The position numbers were made by a program, and so were the translations under genes. Source: Diphasiastrum complanatum (lineage: Eukaryota; Streptophyta; Lycopodiopsida; Lycopodiales; Lycopodiaceae). Taken from it: 64,000 bases of DNA. The stretch lies in contig CM055108.1 of assembly GCA_029204225.1 (NCBI GenBank), positions 22,430,326 to 22,494,325 of the forward strand, written 5' to 3'. The notes beneath the pieces are model-generated. The model searched no databases, was not told where the DNA came from, and saw only the letters and a list, made by a program, of their open reading frames with translations. Every line of letters begins with the position of its first letter. The first letter of the stretch is position 1. Positions 23,901-35,440 of this stretch are shown piece by piece.

Positions 23901-26900
23901 ACGTATTGATGATCGCTTGGTTTTTGCTCTAACTTCAACTTATTCACCAAGAATGGTTAAAAAAGTTGTGGGTTGCCCCCATCGTCCACCATTATCCGAA
24001 CTTTCTGGCCATTAATACTTCCTAACAATCGGAAAATAGTATGAGGTCCGACTGCAGGTTGCCAAATGTTAGCAGTAACTGAACAGGTATGTGCCTCATT
24101 TATATGAGACACGTGAACAGACTTTACCTTAGGGGACTGTCCCAAAGGCAAAACTTGGACAGTGTGAACTTGCTTCTCCGGTTTCTTAAAAGGACCATTT
24201 TGGTTCTTACCGAGAGCTTCGTCAGTGTTCCCTTTATGTTGTACTTTAGGACACTGACTCTTGTTATGACCTTTTCCCATACAAATGAAGCACAAGTGCT
24301 CCCTCTTGGCTCTTTCTATGTCACTTCTCGACAATCTATACCTCTTTTTATTCGGAGAATTAGATGTCGGAATTTTTCTCTTCTCTCCATGGTTGGAGGA
24401 TTCAGGTCGGGTATCCTCACTACTCTTTTACCTTTTGGGCGAACTATGTCATCATAAGTCTGAGCTAGTGTGATAGCAGTTTCCAATGTTTTAGGCTTTA
24501 AAGGTCGAAGATACTTCTGGTATTCGGCTTGCAAACCCCAAATGAATCCCCTTACCTGATTATAATCATCTAAGTCAGATAATTTCATGGTAGCATCCCG
24601 ATAACTTGCGATATATTGGATGAGAGGATGGTTTCCCATGCAACAGGTTTCCCAATCTTCCCAGTTTCTATCGATTTCATTTTCAGGAAGGAAATTTTTC
24701 TTGAACATATCCTGAAAACTATCCCAAGTCTTTGGTTCTGAACCATTTTCCCGCAGACTTATCCACCACCTAAAGGCTTTTCCCGTCAGGGAGATGCTCG
24801 CCTCTAAAAGCCGATCCTCATCAGGAGTTCCTTTTAATCGAAAAGCATCATCATCATGCATAACGAGAAAGGCAACAACCGAATCTCGGTTACAGCCTTT
24901 TTCTTCTCCACCAAAGGTGGGAAGGCGCAAATCCTTAGGTACTACCTTATGGGGTGATGGTGGGACAGGTAAACTACTACCGTGGATAGCAAGATTCACT
25001 TGGTACTGCGCTAAAACAACTTGTTTAAAAGCATTAAGGCTTTGAACATTATTACGTACTAGACTTTCAAGTCTGGAAAGCCGAAATTTCATTAGTCTCT
25101 TGCTGGGTATTGGCTTGTTCCTCAACAAACTCTTCTAATTTTTTAAGATGATCATAAGTTTCTACTACCCACTGCCTAAACTCAAAAATGTTTAACGATA
25201 TTTCTTCATTTTCGTCCCCCTCATTCATATCCACATCCTGCATGTCGTCATGCAAGGAGGGATTTTGAGAGGGTTCTTGAGTAGGCGGTAAAAGAGGAAC
25301 TGACTGGCTTCTTTCTATAGGAGAAGTTCCATGAGGCAGACTAGACATGACTATATCTTCAAGTTCGTCTACAGGAGTACGACTCATGTCTATAAAATTA
25401 AGCATGCGCAATAAACAGAGACAACAGTGTTTAATTATGCCCAAAAAATCGATTTACTAGCACATGCAAGAAGTGTATAACAACATGCACTGACATGCAA
25501 AACAAAAGCACTAGAGAGAAAGCTTCTCTGGTTTGGAAATGCAGGTGGTTGGGCCGTCACAGCATGCAAAATTGATCTGACAACTTTCGACTTTTTTCCG
25601 GAAAAATCAGGAATTTTAATCAAACTTCGGATGATCACCAACACCGTTTCTGGCCACCAATCGCTGTGAGATTTGTTCCTCTTAGAGTGCCCTACTGTAT
25701 ATGAGCTTGCCCAAGTCCAACTTCTGGAAAATCTGCCACCGTTTGAATTTGTAGTGTCTTCAACTCCAGAAGGTCAATTCTGGCCAGAAAATCAAAATTC
25801 TGACTTGAAGTGTGAATATCAAAGGCAGCGCTGGAGGAGGAGCACTGAGGCAGTCCCAAAACCCGTTGGAAGAATAGAGGAGATCAGAATACGCTGACCC
25901 ACCAGGCCCAGATCTTCGATGCTCTGATACCACTATTAGGAGCAATGGAAAGAGAACCAAACAAAGATGAAGAGTGACTCTGGATCTCCACCCACTATCC
26001 TGTACCTGGCTCTACATTCACAGGCCACCATATAGGACCAGCGCCCAGCCTCCAAGAGGCCATGTACTCCTCTCACATGCACAGTTGCCATTGTGCATGT
26101 GGATGCCCCTCATGCATACTGAGCATGTGGCACACAGGTCCTACCTAACTTTAGGGACCCACCCTTAGCAACTAAGGGTGCCCTCTACTTAGTGGCACTC
26201 CCTATGAATATAGACCAAGCCCACTAGATCCTAGTCCCTAAGAGTTATTATCCCGAACTACGAGGCTGAGTGGCACCCCGCCGGGACCCCCTAGGGTCTA
26301 ACGAGTCACTAGTATCCCTGTGTTTGCCAATGGCCATAACAATATGTGTCGGCTTGCTCTCATCAAATAGCTTAACAGGTGCAATATATATGTGCAAATG
26401 ATGGAGGGGGGGGGGGGGGGGGGTAGAAAGTTTGCATCTGTTAGCTTCTAGAGATTATCCCTTCTGTACTTGCGGGCTGGAAATATAATTTCATTTATTT
26501 CTTAAAGTATGGTACACATGAGGATCCAAGTTTCAGGGTAATTTTGGCACCTCATCTTTTCCAAACACTTTCCAATACTTAATGGATCGTTGGGTTTTCC
26601 ACGGTAGGGTGTCAATGAAAAACCCCTTATATGCAAGGGAAAGAGTTCAAGCTTTAGGGCTTCCAAGCACTTCACGATTGTTTATCAGTCGCATCAATTT
26701 GATGGGGTTTGTATACACAATTGTGATGATGTCCACCATTAAAGATTGGACAAGATCCTATCCTCTTGAGTTAATAGCCAAAAAAAACATCTGCCACCAT
26801 TTGCTTGTGTTTTGTAGATAAACCACTGATTTTTTGTTTATTTACTTCAAAAAATGGTGACGATTTGCTCCTGAAATATTTAGATTGGGTTGACAACCTT

Positions 26901-29351
26901 TTTGAGCATATATAGGCTTCGTATCATAGAACCCACGGTTCCCAGAACCGTGGGTCCTGGGAACCGTGGAAGGAACCGTACCACGGTTCATTGATCTGTG
27001 GTACGGTTCCAGTATTTAATTAATTAATTAATTACCAAATTATTACAGACACAGATTTGGACCTGATTTGATTTGGACCTGATCCACACAGACCTGTTAA
27101 TCAGATTCCACACAGACCTGTGTACTGAAAAAAAAAATTTAATTAGTTAATTAATTAATTACCTCCACGGTTCACACGGTTCCTGCATAAAAGTTCTGAG
27201 AACCGTACGGTTCACTGTACGGTTCTCAGAACCATATTGAACCGTTAATGGTTCATTAATTCTATGCCTCATATCCTCAATCTCCGCTTAATAGTTTGCT
27301 TTCTTCATGTGCTCATCCTCTTGCTGGTTTTGGTGCATCTTATAGGTGGTACGATCACATCTTCAACATATTTCATGTTCTACTTCTAGTCTTTACAGAT
27401 ACATGTACCGGGATATGAGAACAAGTACCTAAGATACGACATCGGCACAATATAAGGTACAGGGATCTACAGTTAAGACACAGGCATGTGTGTATACAAA
27501 CGATCCCCAAGTGCATATACATGAGTCAAGTACAATGCTTGCGGAAAACTTTTTTTTCAACCTAACACAAAATCTATTAAAAAAAAAAATTGTAGCCTTT
27601 TTAACAACTCATGGGCCAAAAGCCTACGATTCTATATGGAGAAGGCTTAAAAAAAAAATCTTTAGCTCATTGTTCGGTATAGTCAGCAAGTATAGGAATG
27701 GAATCGACATCTTTTTCCTTATAGGAAATTAACTTTTAAAAAATCGACAACATTTTCTATTGTTTAATATTTTCTAATGCAAGAAATTTATGTGTAATAA
27801 AGTAGGTGGATTCATGTAAACCTTATGTCACATAGCTTTATTAAGCCAATATAATTAGTTATTAATGTAAATTTGTAATATTTTGCTGGAAGCAAATTGA
27901 GATGCAAGATTCAAAAGAGAAGATTTTTGAAAAATCGAAAATTTCTAAAAAAACCACAAGAAATTACGGTGATGCAATAATCACTATCAAAATGTTAAAT
28001 TTTTACATTTTGATATATATTAGATTTTAATAATGATAAAGAAATACTTGTATGATTTTTGTATTTTAAAAGAAGTAAAATGAAATGCATTTGTTAACAC
28101 TTTATTATGAGCCACTCAAATAATGTATTAAAGCCTAGAGCCATACTAATTATTTCTAAAACCTTAAACCAAAAAATTTCTATATGAAAATAAAAGCCTA
28201 TACTTTAATTTTTGATAGGCTCATAACCTATAAGTGCCCAAACAGGTAGGTTATGAGAACCTATAAAAATTTTCTTAGTAGGTGATTTAAAAATCTGGTA
28301 GGCTTTTTTCAATGGATTATAGGTTTTTGGCAAGCATTGGCTCAAGTACTCTCTATTTTACACCATCTCCTTAGTCTTCAATTTTACAAGTTAAAAAAAA
28401 ACTATTTCATCATATGTATATCCGTCACCATTGTTTGTACATCTTCCAACTCATAACCCTATTGTTGATACAGCTTCATTTGCCTAGCTTCCACATTTTC
28501 CTATACGTTTAGGTTTTCTTAACGCCCTAAATTTTCACTTACACATGCCTCAACGTTTATTATCTTCTTAGATTTGTTCAGCAATCTGTTTTGTCCCTTC
28601 CTTTTGTCGATCATAGTTATTTCTACCAGAAAGGATATCCTTAAAATTTTGTGGCCGAATTTCATTCTGCTAAGGCTCTACTCAAAGACTTTTTGTAGAT
28701 GTTTTGCATCTACCATCAGATTCAAAGTGAATCACTAGAATGATACCACGTACTGTTAAGCAATAGAACAGAAGCAGGAAGATGGAACGACTTACTCTGA
28801 GAAGAAATAGGAAGTCCACACTTCCAACCTTCATTCAGCAGACTGATGTTGTTGGGGAGAGGATTGCTAGGAGGTGCAACCCCAAATTCTGTACCAGTCA
28901 AACTGATAGTAGCCGTTATTTGGGTGGCATCCCCAGCTGTTTCTATGGAGTTCTTCAGGTCTGTTTGAGGGAATCCTGCAAGAGTTGTACCATTTCCAAC
29001 AACTGCAGGCAGCTGTTGACCATCTCCCAAAACCACCCCTACGGCAGTCACAAGTATCTCCCTGTGCTGAAACCCCACAAAAACCTGCCAGGCTTTAACT
29101 TCTTTAAAGCCTTGGTTGGTCAGAGTCAATGTGGATTCAAACTTGTAAGGCTGGTCTGGATCTTTAGCTGCCAAAAAAGGATAAATTTTTGTCACTGTGT
29201 CTACTTGGTATTGCAGAACAACTCCTTCACAGGTTTCATTCAATGGAGCTGGAGCCGGTGCACCCTGACCTGCCACCAAGTTCAAACTCAAACACCATGC
29301 AAGGAGCAAAATTGATGCTAGAGAGACTTTAATGTCAACCACTCCCACCAT
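17921..29351 (-). CDS. COBRA-like GPI-anchored protein (COBL7-11 type)
   Basis: Two exons: 28796-29351 and 17921-19347. The intron 19348-28795 has gtaagt and ctttgcag borders and is phase 1 on both sides, giving 660 residues, the usual length of the long COBL class. Residues 1-28 are a signal peptide. An N-terminal carbohydrate-binding-like region (to about 185) is followed by the COBRA domain (from about 219, [16 protein letters not shown]). The hallmark CCVS lies at about 430 in [21 protein letters not shown] hydrophobic tail (642-657) after small residues (633-637) is a GPI signal. The family acts at the outer plasma membrane and wall in cellulose deposition and oriented or tip growth. The start at 29351 has a good context (caacATGG) and leads straight into the signal peptide. 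The reading frame is intact. The intron is enlarged by a sense-oriented chromovirus. I see no TATA box. Confidence 0.94.
19971..20416. mobile_element. Candidate MITE with 14-bp terminal inverted repeats
   Basis: GTTGCATTCAAACG at 19971-19984 is matched by its exact complement at 20403-20416, 446 bp end to end. Near both ends the word tttgaaac or gtttcaaa recurs, giving weak extra pairing. There is no coding content and no clear target duplication. It lies in the COBL intron. Low complexity of the word makes chance partly possible. Confidence 0.4.
20522..20927 (-). repeat. Chromovirus 3' LTR
   Basis: On the minus strand it runs TGTTATGGCC ... CCTAATA, with a TA rather than CA end. A polypurine tract (AGGGGGAGGAGA, minus strand) lies directly beside it at 20928-20939. 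Confidence 0.9.
20938..21132 (-). pseudogene. Chromodomain at the integrase C-terminus
   Basis: The minus strand reads [14 protein letters not shown], then [20 protein letters not shown], then a helical tail ending in acidic residues. This is the usual chromodomain layout: a beta-strand with VKWK, then the ATWE motif. In chromoviruses this module guides the integrase to marked heterochromatin. Here it is out of frame with the upstream integrase piece, which ends at 21166, but is itself free of stops. Confidence 0.85.
21166..22342 (-). pseudogene. Chromovirus integrase, frameshifted
   Basis: Pieces in order on the minus strand: the zinc-binding region ([46 protein letters not shown]), the core with [20 protein letters not shown], a broken stretch after IYKLYMAI where the second catalytic aspartate is read in another frame (NIISDRD), and a C-terminal part (21166-21489) with [19 protein letters not shown] and [18 protein letters not shown]. 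At least three frame changes separate them. It would insert the cDNA copy into chromatin, but cannot be made as one protein. Confidence 0.88.
22560..23500 (-). pseudogene. Chromovirus RT-RNase H with RT core deleted
   Basis: RT begins with [36 protein letters not shown], and the first catalytic block [16 protein letters not shown]. It stops at [16 protein letters not shown] (about 22940). The next residues already belong to the end of the RT connection and RNase H ([20 protein letters not shown]). The whole YVDD/FLDD block and thumb, normally about 150 residues, are absent. RNase H keeps its first aspartate (ETDAS), its glutamate ([14 protein letters not shown]) and [17 protein letters not shown], but a TGA replaces the W of KKWRHYLYG near 22757. 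Reverse transcription by this copy is impossible. Confidence 0.88.
23480..24000 (-). pseudogene. Chromovirus aspartic protease, frameshifted
   Basis: The active-site stretch reads IMVDDGG and then shifts. In the next frame it continues ATHNFFN, so one extra G in a run of five G near 23985 breaks the DDG-ATHNF motif. The rest ([34 protein letters not shown]) and the following [13 protein letters not shown] are in two more frames. The protein would cleave the polyprotein. Confidence 0.8.
24000..25387 (-). pseudogene. Chromovirus gag with zinc knuckle
   Basis: The likely start is [16 protein letters not shown] at 25387. After about 100 residues, with a coiled-coil-like acidic stretch, a frameshift near 25080 leads into the retrotransposon gag domain ([34 protein letters not shown], about 24700). 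It ends in a perfect CCHC knuckle [14 protein letters not shown] near 24290. Gag forms particles and binds element RNA. Spacing and order fit the family. The two frameshifts, at about 25080 and before the knuckle, leave it non-functional. Confidence 0.88.
25921..25933 (-). other. Chromovirus primer-binding site
   Basis: The minus strand reads GTGGTATCAGAGC directly after the 5' LTR, complementary to initiator tRNA-Met. It fixes the LTR end at 25934. Confidence 0.9.
25934..26341 (-). repeat. Chromovirus 5' LTR
   Basis: A 408-bp copy of 20522-20927. The LTR promoter points in the same direction as the COBL gene, so it could add or end transcripts within the intron. No TATA box stands out. Confidence 0.9.
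26406..26423. repeat. Poly(G) run of 18
   Basis: Eighteen G in a row, 60 bp beyond the chromovirus end, in the COBL intron (poly-C on the gene's strand). It could form a quadruplex and is prone to length errors. Confidence 0.95.
26925..27266. mobile_element. Hairpin-rich foldback/MITE candidate with GAACCG repeats
   Basis: The ends are CATAGAA and TTCTATG. Inside are three perfect hairpins: arms 26932-26941/26945-26954 (10 bp), 26972-26984/26998-27010 (13 bp) and 27193-27208/27217-27232 (16 bp), all built on ACGGTTC/GAACCGT. Two TTAATTAATTAATTA tracts (about 27017-27032 and 27139-27162) lie between. There is no coding content. It is in the COBL intron. No target duplication is certain. Confidence 0.6.
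27267..28795. other. Remaining COBL intron sequence
   Basis: AT-rich intron DNA with no repeat, gene or conserved block that I can name. A splice donor gtaagtcg (minus strand) marks its end at 28795. Confidence 0.5.
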
Positions 29352-29667
29352 GTTGAGCCCTTTCAGCCCCTTATTGATCTGAAAAACTTGTGTCCAGCTT
29401 TTGAACTGTCACCTTGTCAGAAATATTGCTCTTGAAGCACCAAACTGAGAAAAAGACCCAACTTTATGACAAACCAGTCCGTGTGCCGAGATCTGCAGCA
29501 GAAAAATCTGACCTTGCAGCTCTGGGCTAACTAAAGCTCCCTGCTTTCTTGGACTGACTCTGAGCTTCCATGGCTTTTGGTCTGTTTTCAGAAGAAATGG
29601 AAGACGAAACTGATGCGTTTAAGCAAAACCCACCTGTGCTGCTTGGCAGAGAAACAGCCCAGCTAGC

Positions 29668-29762
29668 TAGATGGGCAAAGAAAGACCTTTTGAGCTTGCT
29701 ATCTACAGGAGGAGCAAAGACAGGACTTCTGAGCTTGCCAAATGAGCAAAGAAAGGCCGGTT
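29668..29762. repeat. Imperfect tandem repeat upstream of COBL
   Basis: The unit gagcttgc...gagcaaagaaagg(c/a)c recurs about 2.3 times at a spacing of about 45 bp. It lies 320-410 bp upstream of the COBL start and may be in the leader. Open frames on both strands here are repeat artefacts. Confidence 0.5.
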
Positions 29763-29921
29763 CAGACAATATTTGTGGTGTAGTTTGAGATCCGCGTTAG
29801 AAGAGAAAAACCCAAATGCAGATACAGTAGTAAATTGGAAGAAGAGCTGAAGCTTCTTCATGCGAGCTGAAGAAGCCAATCCATCGCCAGCTGCAAACAC
29901 AACGCGCATAAGTAAAAACCA

Positions 29922-29922
29922 C

Positions 29923-29955
<33 letters not shown>
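29922..29955. repeat. Short (GA)n tract upstream of COBL
   Basis: About 16 GA units, a CT tract on the gene's strand, roughly 570-600 bp before the start codon. CT tracts are common near plant promoters, so a regulatory role is possible. Confidence 0.8.
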
Positions 29956-29957
<2 letters not shown>

Positions 29958-30057
29958 ATGGAACGATCGGATCTGACGCTCCCCACCGTTAGATCTTCCT
30001 CATCGACGGTCATAAACTACCACGTTACTACAATTGACCGTTGATAGAGAGATTTGC

Positions 30058-30214
30058 CACGTGTCCTAAATCTAATTGGTATAATGTGAAATACGTCTGT
30101 GCTACTAAGCCCCGGGTCAGGGCGGTGAGGCTGAGTCGTAGCGCCGAGCTTCCGAGATTTTGCCACGTGTCAAACAGTGAACGGCGATCTGAATCTGGCC
30201 GTTATGGACACGTG
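30058..30214. promoter_or_regulatory. Three G-box (CACGTG) motifs
   Basis: CACGTG occurs at 30058-30063, 30164-30169 and 30209-30214, each in a GCCACGTGTC or GACACGTGGC context. They lie 700-860 bp upstream of the COBL start, in a locally GC- and CpG-richer block. Such motifs bind bZIP and bHLH factors in plants (light and abscisic-acid responses). Three in 157 bp is more than chance suggests, though they could equally serve an unseen gene on the other side. Confidence 0.5.
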
Positions 30215-30399
30215 GCAGTTCTGAGAAGCTGGGAGTTCAAGAGCGTTAGTGTTTCCAAGATAGAACGCGTTTTGACTGCACGCACAGCGACTTGTTCCAT
30301 GAGTGCAAACTCGTGCGTACGCTATGGGCTCAGCTGAGGTTTCCAAGCGCGCCAATCAGAGTCCCGATAAGTAGAGGGAATAATTTTTGGTGGGGACGT

Positions 30400-31742
30400 C
30401 TGTCCACACGGCCGGCTCCAGAAAATCTTTACTAAAACTTTTTTTAATTTGATATAAATAAAAATAAAAATAAAAGTAAATTTTGGATTTTTCCAAGCCT
30501 TTTTAGATTAAGTTAATAAAAATATTTTTTTATTTTTTATTGCCTTATCAGAATTTAAAGTGGATTTTGTATTGCCTTCTAAAAAAAAAATTTGAAAAAT
30601 CAAGTAATATGTTAAAAAAAATTTAAAGTCAAAATGATCCTCAATTAGGTCACTTGAGAGCTTCGGAAAATATTTTTAGAGTTATCCTCAAAAAACCTGC
30701 ATGTTTTTAAGTATCTAGATTTTCTAAGGAATATTACTCATGAAAGAGTGTATCTTTCTACATAAAAAAATCTTCAAAAGTCTCACTACATGGGAAATCA
30801 GGCCGATTCTATTTTTATACTTTGCCGGCTTTCTCCGGCACTGATTTAGAATTTAGGGAGCATCATGTATCTAACCAAGAGTATAGTCCAAAGGGCCCCT
30901 CCCTCATCCAATGATGGAAAATTAGTCATGGACATATTGTGATGGCATCTCTCAATCATTTGAATTTTAGAATTATGGTGGGGCCCTATGTGCACCTTCA
31001 TTCACGGTTACCTCGACTAATGTTGGTTGCTAAGTTAGAATGCGCCAAGATTCCCAAAATTCACCATACTAAAGTTTTACTAGTGGAGAACATGCCATTT
31101 TTCATCGTGTTTCATAATTTATATACCACTGCAAGCCCATGGACTTTACGTACTACATATCATCTGGGATCAAGCTGAACACAAGCATGTAGCAAGCTTG
31201 AGCTACGAGCGCAATGAGGCCTACTATAGGTGTTATTCGGCCAGCTCCCAAGCAATATGCAGCAAAATTGACACATCATCTCTTTCAAGGAGGGCTCTTG
31301 ATACACTCACTCTATAGTGGTTGGATCTCACTGCATGAGAGTTGGCCACATCATCAAAAACTCTGCGAACATGCGCTTAAAGCATTAACTAGGATTTTCT
31401 ACTTTGTAATGTTGTTGAAAAACGAAATGAAACTATGCATAAGGAGAATATTTCTTTGTTGGGATTGGTACAACATATCACTCATTCATGGTGCATAGTT
31501 TGACTCTAGGCAAAAGCGTTATTTGCTCTTTGGGATCGTTTGACTCTAGGCAACATGGTATTTGTTTCTCAAAGGGGATCTAAGCCACTTTTGCCAGGCC
31601 TCAATACATAAACCTTGTAAAGAAATGTAAATGCATCTAAGGTAGATTCTCATGGGAGGGGATTGAGAGCCAATTTTGCAAGAGTGTAATAAAAGCTTGT
31701 ACTCTTAATCTTAAACATTAAAGAACTATAAGTTTGAGAAGG
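30400..31742. other. Gene-less AT-rich spacer
   Basis: No convincing coding frame. A short direct repeat (tttgactctaggcaa) occurs at about 31500 and 31540. The open frames at 30939-31178 and 31214-31498 lack any recognisable motif. Confidence 0.4.
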
Positions 31743-31902
31743 TCCAAATAGTACCCCTTCACTTATTTATGTCACTACGTACTCTCAATTCCTCATAGCA
31801 TTTAAAATGTGTCCGTTGTCTAAATAGTCTCCCTCCACTTATTTATGTCACTACGTCCTCTCAATTTCTCATAGCACTTAATACTTAAAATGTGTCCATT
31901 GT
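31743..31902. repeat. Two-copy tandem repeat, about 80 bp
   Basis: Both copies share acttatttatgtcactacg, ctctcaatt and aaaatgtgtcc. The second copy is a few bases longer through an extra acttaat-like insertion. Confidence 0.8.
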
Positions 31903-33834
31903 TGAGTTGGGTAAGAGTTGTAACTTCATCCATGCATATGCAGTCTCCAATCCTGGCTATTGTGATGTTGGAGCCTCGAGCTCCTTCTTGGCTTAGCCAG
32001 ATTAAGGATGTACATATTGTACATGAAGGTGGTCGCGTAAACTAACTATCCCATAGAAGAAGAAAAAACTTAAAACGTAAAATTCATGGTCAATTAGCAA
32101 CCTTTATGCCCTTCAATATGTCATCATTACAATGTTATAGGAAATTTTGAATTTATACTTTGTTATGGGTATGAGAGAACATGTTGGCAGGGCATGGAAG
32201 ATGACAACAATTTTATATCAAAGGCTTATTTGTATTATTGACTTTGAACAAACATACCACATGGATGATAGGAGAGGACCAACATTAAACCGAATAAGAC
32301 TCAGGAAGTCACCCAAAAGTGTTTTTTTCCAAAGAGTAAGCCATAATTTTTTTTGAGAAAAACATTTCTCATTGGAAGAATATTACTATCTTGTGAAAGC
32401 AAAAGAGAAAATACAAGATATGCCTTTTGTTTTGTTCTTTTTGAGGGGCATCTATTATGCAAGAGCATTGCACCTACCTTAAAATTTCAGGCTTTTTGTA
32501 AACATACATGGTCTATGTAACCCAGGTAGCTACTTGTGAGTAATTTATTATTGGCTTGGCAATGCCTCCAACTCTTTGCAAATGTTTTCCCTTGTGGAAC
32601 CTCATTGTTTGCACCACTCAAGAGCATGCACTTCTCTTCGAGAAGGCAATCTTATTCATGTCAAACATTGCACGACTATTGCATCATAATGTGTAGTATA
32701 TGCATATAATATACAACCACATAGAGAGGCTAGCTCGTTTTGGGCCATGTATGCTTGTATGCACGTACGTCATGATTCGACCCTAGGACTTTAGAATGAC
32801 TCTTATCAACTCATTCACAATTATCAAATAAAACAAAATGTTGACATCACTTCTATATGCCATGTAATTTTTGTGGCCTTACTCTTAGTTGCATAATCTA
32901 TGTAACAATGATTAACTATTTTTAACTTTTATTTCTTTGTCTCAAGTAGTGTTTCGCTCTCCAATTAAAGCTTGCAAAACTAAGCCACTAAAGGAATTTT
33001 CAGAGTCTCTTTGCCTAGTCTTTGAGGGTTAGCTCTTCAACTCTCTTAAAACAACAATTGAATACCAGCTCAATATGTGCACCAGTACTTGAGAAGCTTA
33101 CCAATATCGATGGAATGGTACTATCGACGAATTCAAACATAAGCATTAAGTTTCAAGTCCATTTTTTTAAATTGAGTATGCAATCTAACATTGAGACAAG
33201 GTCTAATGTTGACAATAATTGATTGGATTTGGATTTATACCCCTCATTTAAACCATCTTGATTGAAAGAAAAGAGAAAACTCATGAGAAACTAAGACAAA
33301 GTATATTGGGTAAGAATTCCTTGAATAAATAATGGAAAAGATACATGCAAGATCTAACTAAGAAAATAAATGATTTTTAAACTTAAGTTTTCATATCAAA
33401 AGTCAAAAGAAGGTCACCTCAAATAATTAGAGCCAATGTTTGGTGCACAATTTGTAAAGAAGAAGGATATTATTATGCCGAACTTCCAAATATAGCCAAG
33501 GTTTCATATTTCTAGTTTCCACTAGATGACTCACAAGTATATTATGGCCTAGAATCTAAGAGGGGTGATATTTTGTATGCAGTCAATATTTTGGGCTATT
33601 AACTTTCAACTTCTACATTGAGCTTTGACGATGCACATAAACCTTCCTTCATGCCAAAAGATTTGTACTAGTTCAATTGGGAGCTTCTTAAAATGACATA
33701 TACGTAAGCAGGTTGAACCTCTATCAAATTCAAATCGGATGTCCTTGCTCGTCTTTCTTGCTCCATCTCTCATGCTTATCTGGATTTTGCTATTTTTTGG
33801 ATTTGCTAATTGTTGGGATTGATCTTTATTATAC

Positions 33835-33837
<3 letters not shown>
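31903..33837. other. Gene-less AT-rich spacer
   Basis: Nothing recognisable on either strand. Confidence 0.4.

Positions 33838-33907
<70 letters not shown>
33838..33907. repeat. (TG)n(GA)n microsatellite
   Basis: About 27 TG units to 33892, then about 7 GA units. Confidence 0.97.
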
Positions 33908-33961
33908 TGGATCGTAGTGTTAATCTTAGTGTTAGATGTGGATCATAAGCATGTGCTTGAT

Positions 33962-34080
33962 TATAAACTATGTTATTGCTCTCATGGGAGAAAATCTTCG
34001 TGTGACAACATGTTAATCCTCTTCATCTCCTTTGATATTTGATGTGCTTGGATTTAGGGTTGAAGGTGGATAGGAAATAC
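33962..34080 (+). repeat. Direct repeat, left copy
   Basis: Matches 35327-35440 (cttcatctcc, gtgcttggat, ggaaata and surroundings). The pair flanks the LTR at 34408-35280. The bases between this copy and the LTR contain a minus-strand open frame (34054-34539) of unknown nature. It crosses into the LTR, so it is doubtful as a gene. Confidence 0.55.
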
Positions 34081-34407
34081 CCGCCACAGAGTGGCTGGGG
34101 TCTCCGACTTTTCCATCAATTCTGTCGAATGATCAATGCCGAAACAAGAGTGAGTTGTTGAAAGTCCTACTTCTAAAATATTCTTATCTGCATTCTCATG
34201 GAGAGAAGGATGTCTGCAATAAGAGGAGTGAAACACATCTATCAGCTCCAATTCTTTACTCAAATTGCAATTATTTCTTTTAGAGTTGGGAGAAGAGACC
34301 ATTTTAGACGAAGAATAAAGCCCAAGTCTCTTTAGTTGAGTGATAGAAGGATTATCTGAATCATAGGCAGACTCTTTGATGTTTAGAGTGTCGGAAAGTG
34401 GTGTGCA

Positions 34408-35280
<873 letters not shown>

Positions 35281-35326
35281 AGATTGGTGTGCCCTTGCAA
35301 GTTTATGGGAGATTTTCCATACATGT

Positions 35327-35440
35327 TGAATTATGAGATATGCTATCGCTCTCAGGGGATCTAACCTACACGTGACAACTAACTTCATCTCCTTGATGCT
35401 TGAGTGCTTGGATCTTGGGTTGAGGATAGGCTAGGAAATA
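35327..35440 (+). repeat. Direct repeat, right copy
   Basis: Partner of 33962-34080. The two are about 1.3 kb apart and diverged, so they are too long and too different to be a target duplication. Confidence 0.55.

Larger units (their letters stand above)
20517..26346 (-). mobile_element. Chromovirus (Ty3/gypsy) with intact ends
   Basis: LTRs at 20522-20927 and 25934-26341 flank gag, protease, RNase H, integrase and a chromodomain, all read on the minus strand. ATATG occurs at 20517-20521 and 26342-26346 as a target duplication. By eye the LTRs differ by about eight substitutions and a 2-bp indel in 406 bp, so the insertion is fairly recent. It sits in the COBL intron in the same orientation as the gene. 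The catalytic half of RT is missing and frames are broken, so it cannot move by itself. At 5.8 kb it makes up about 60 percent of the intron. Confidence 0.93.

Noticed and set aside
28782-29315. 177-codon plus-strand frame
   Set aside because: Antisense shadow of COBL exon 1, which has a signal peptide and family motifs on the minus strand.
31214-31498. Plus-strand open frame in the spacer
   Set aside because: No motif, no upstream signals, and codon use like the surrounding AT-rich DNA.
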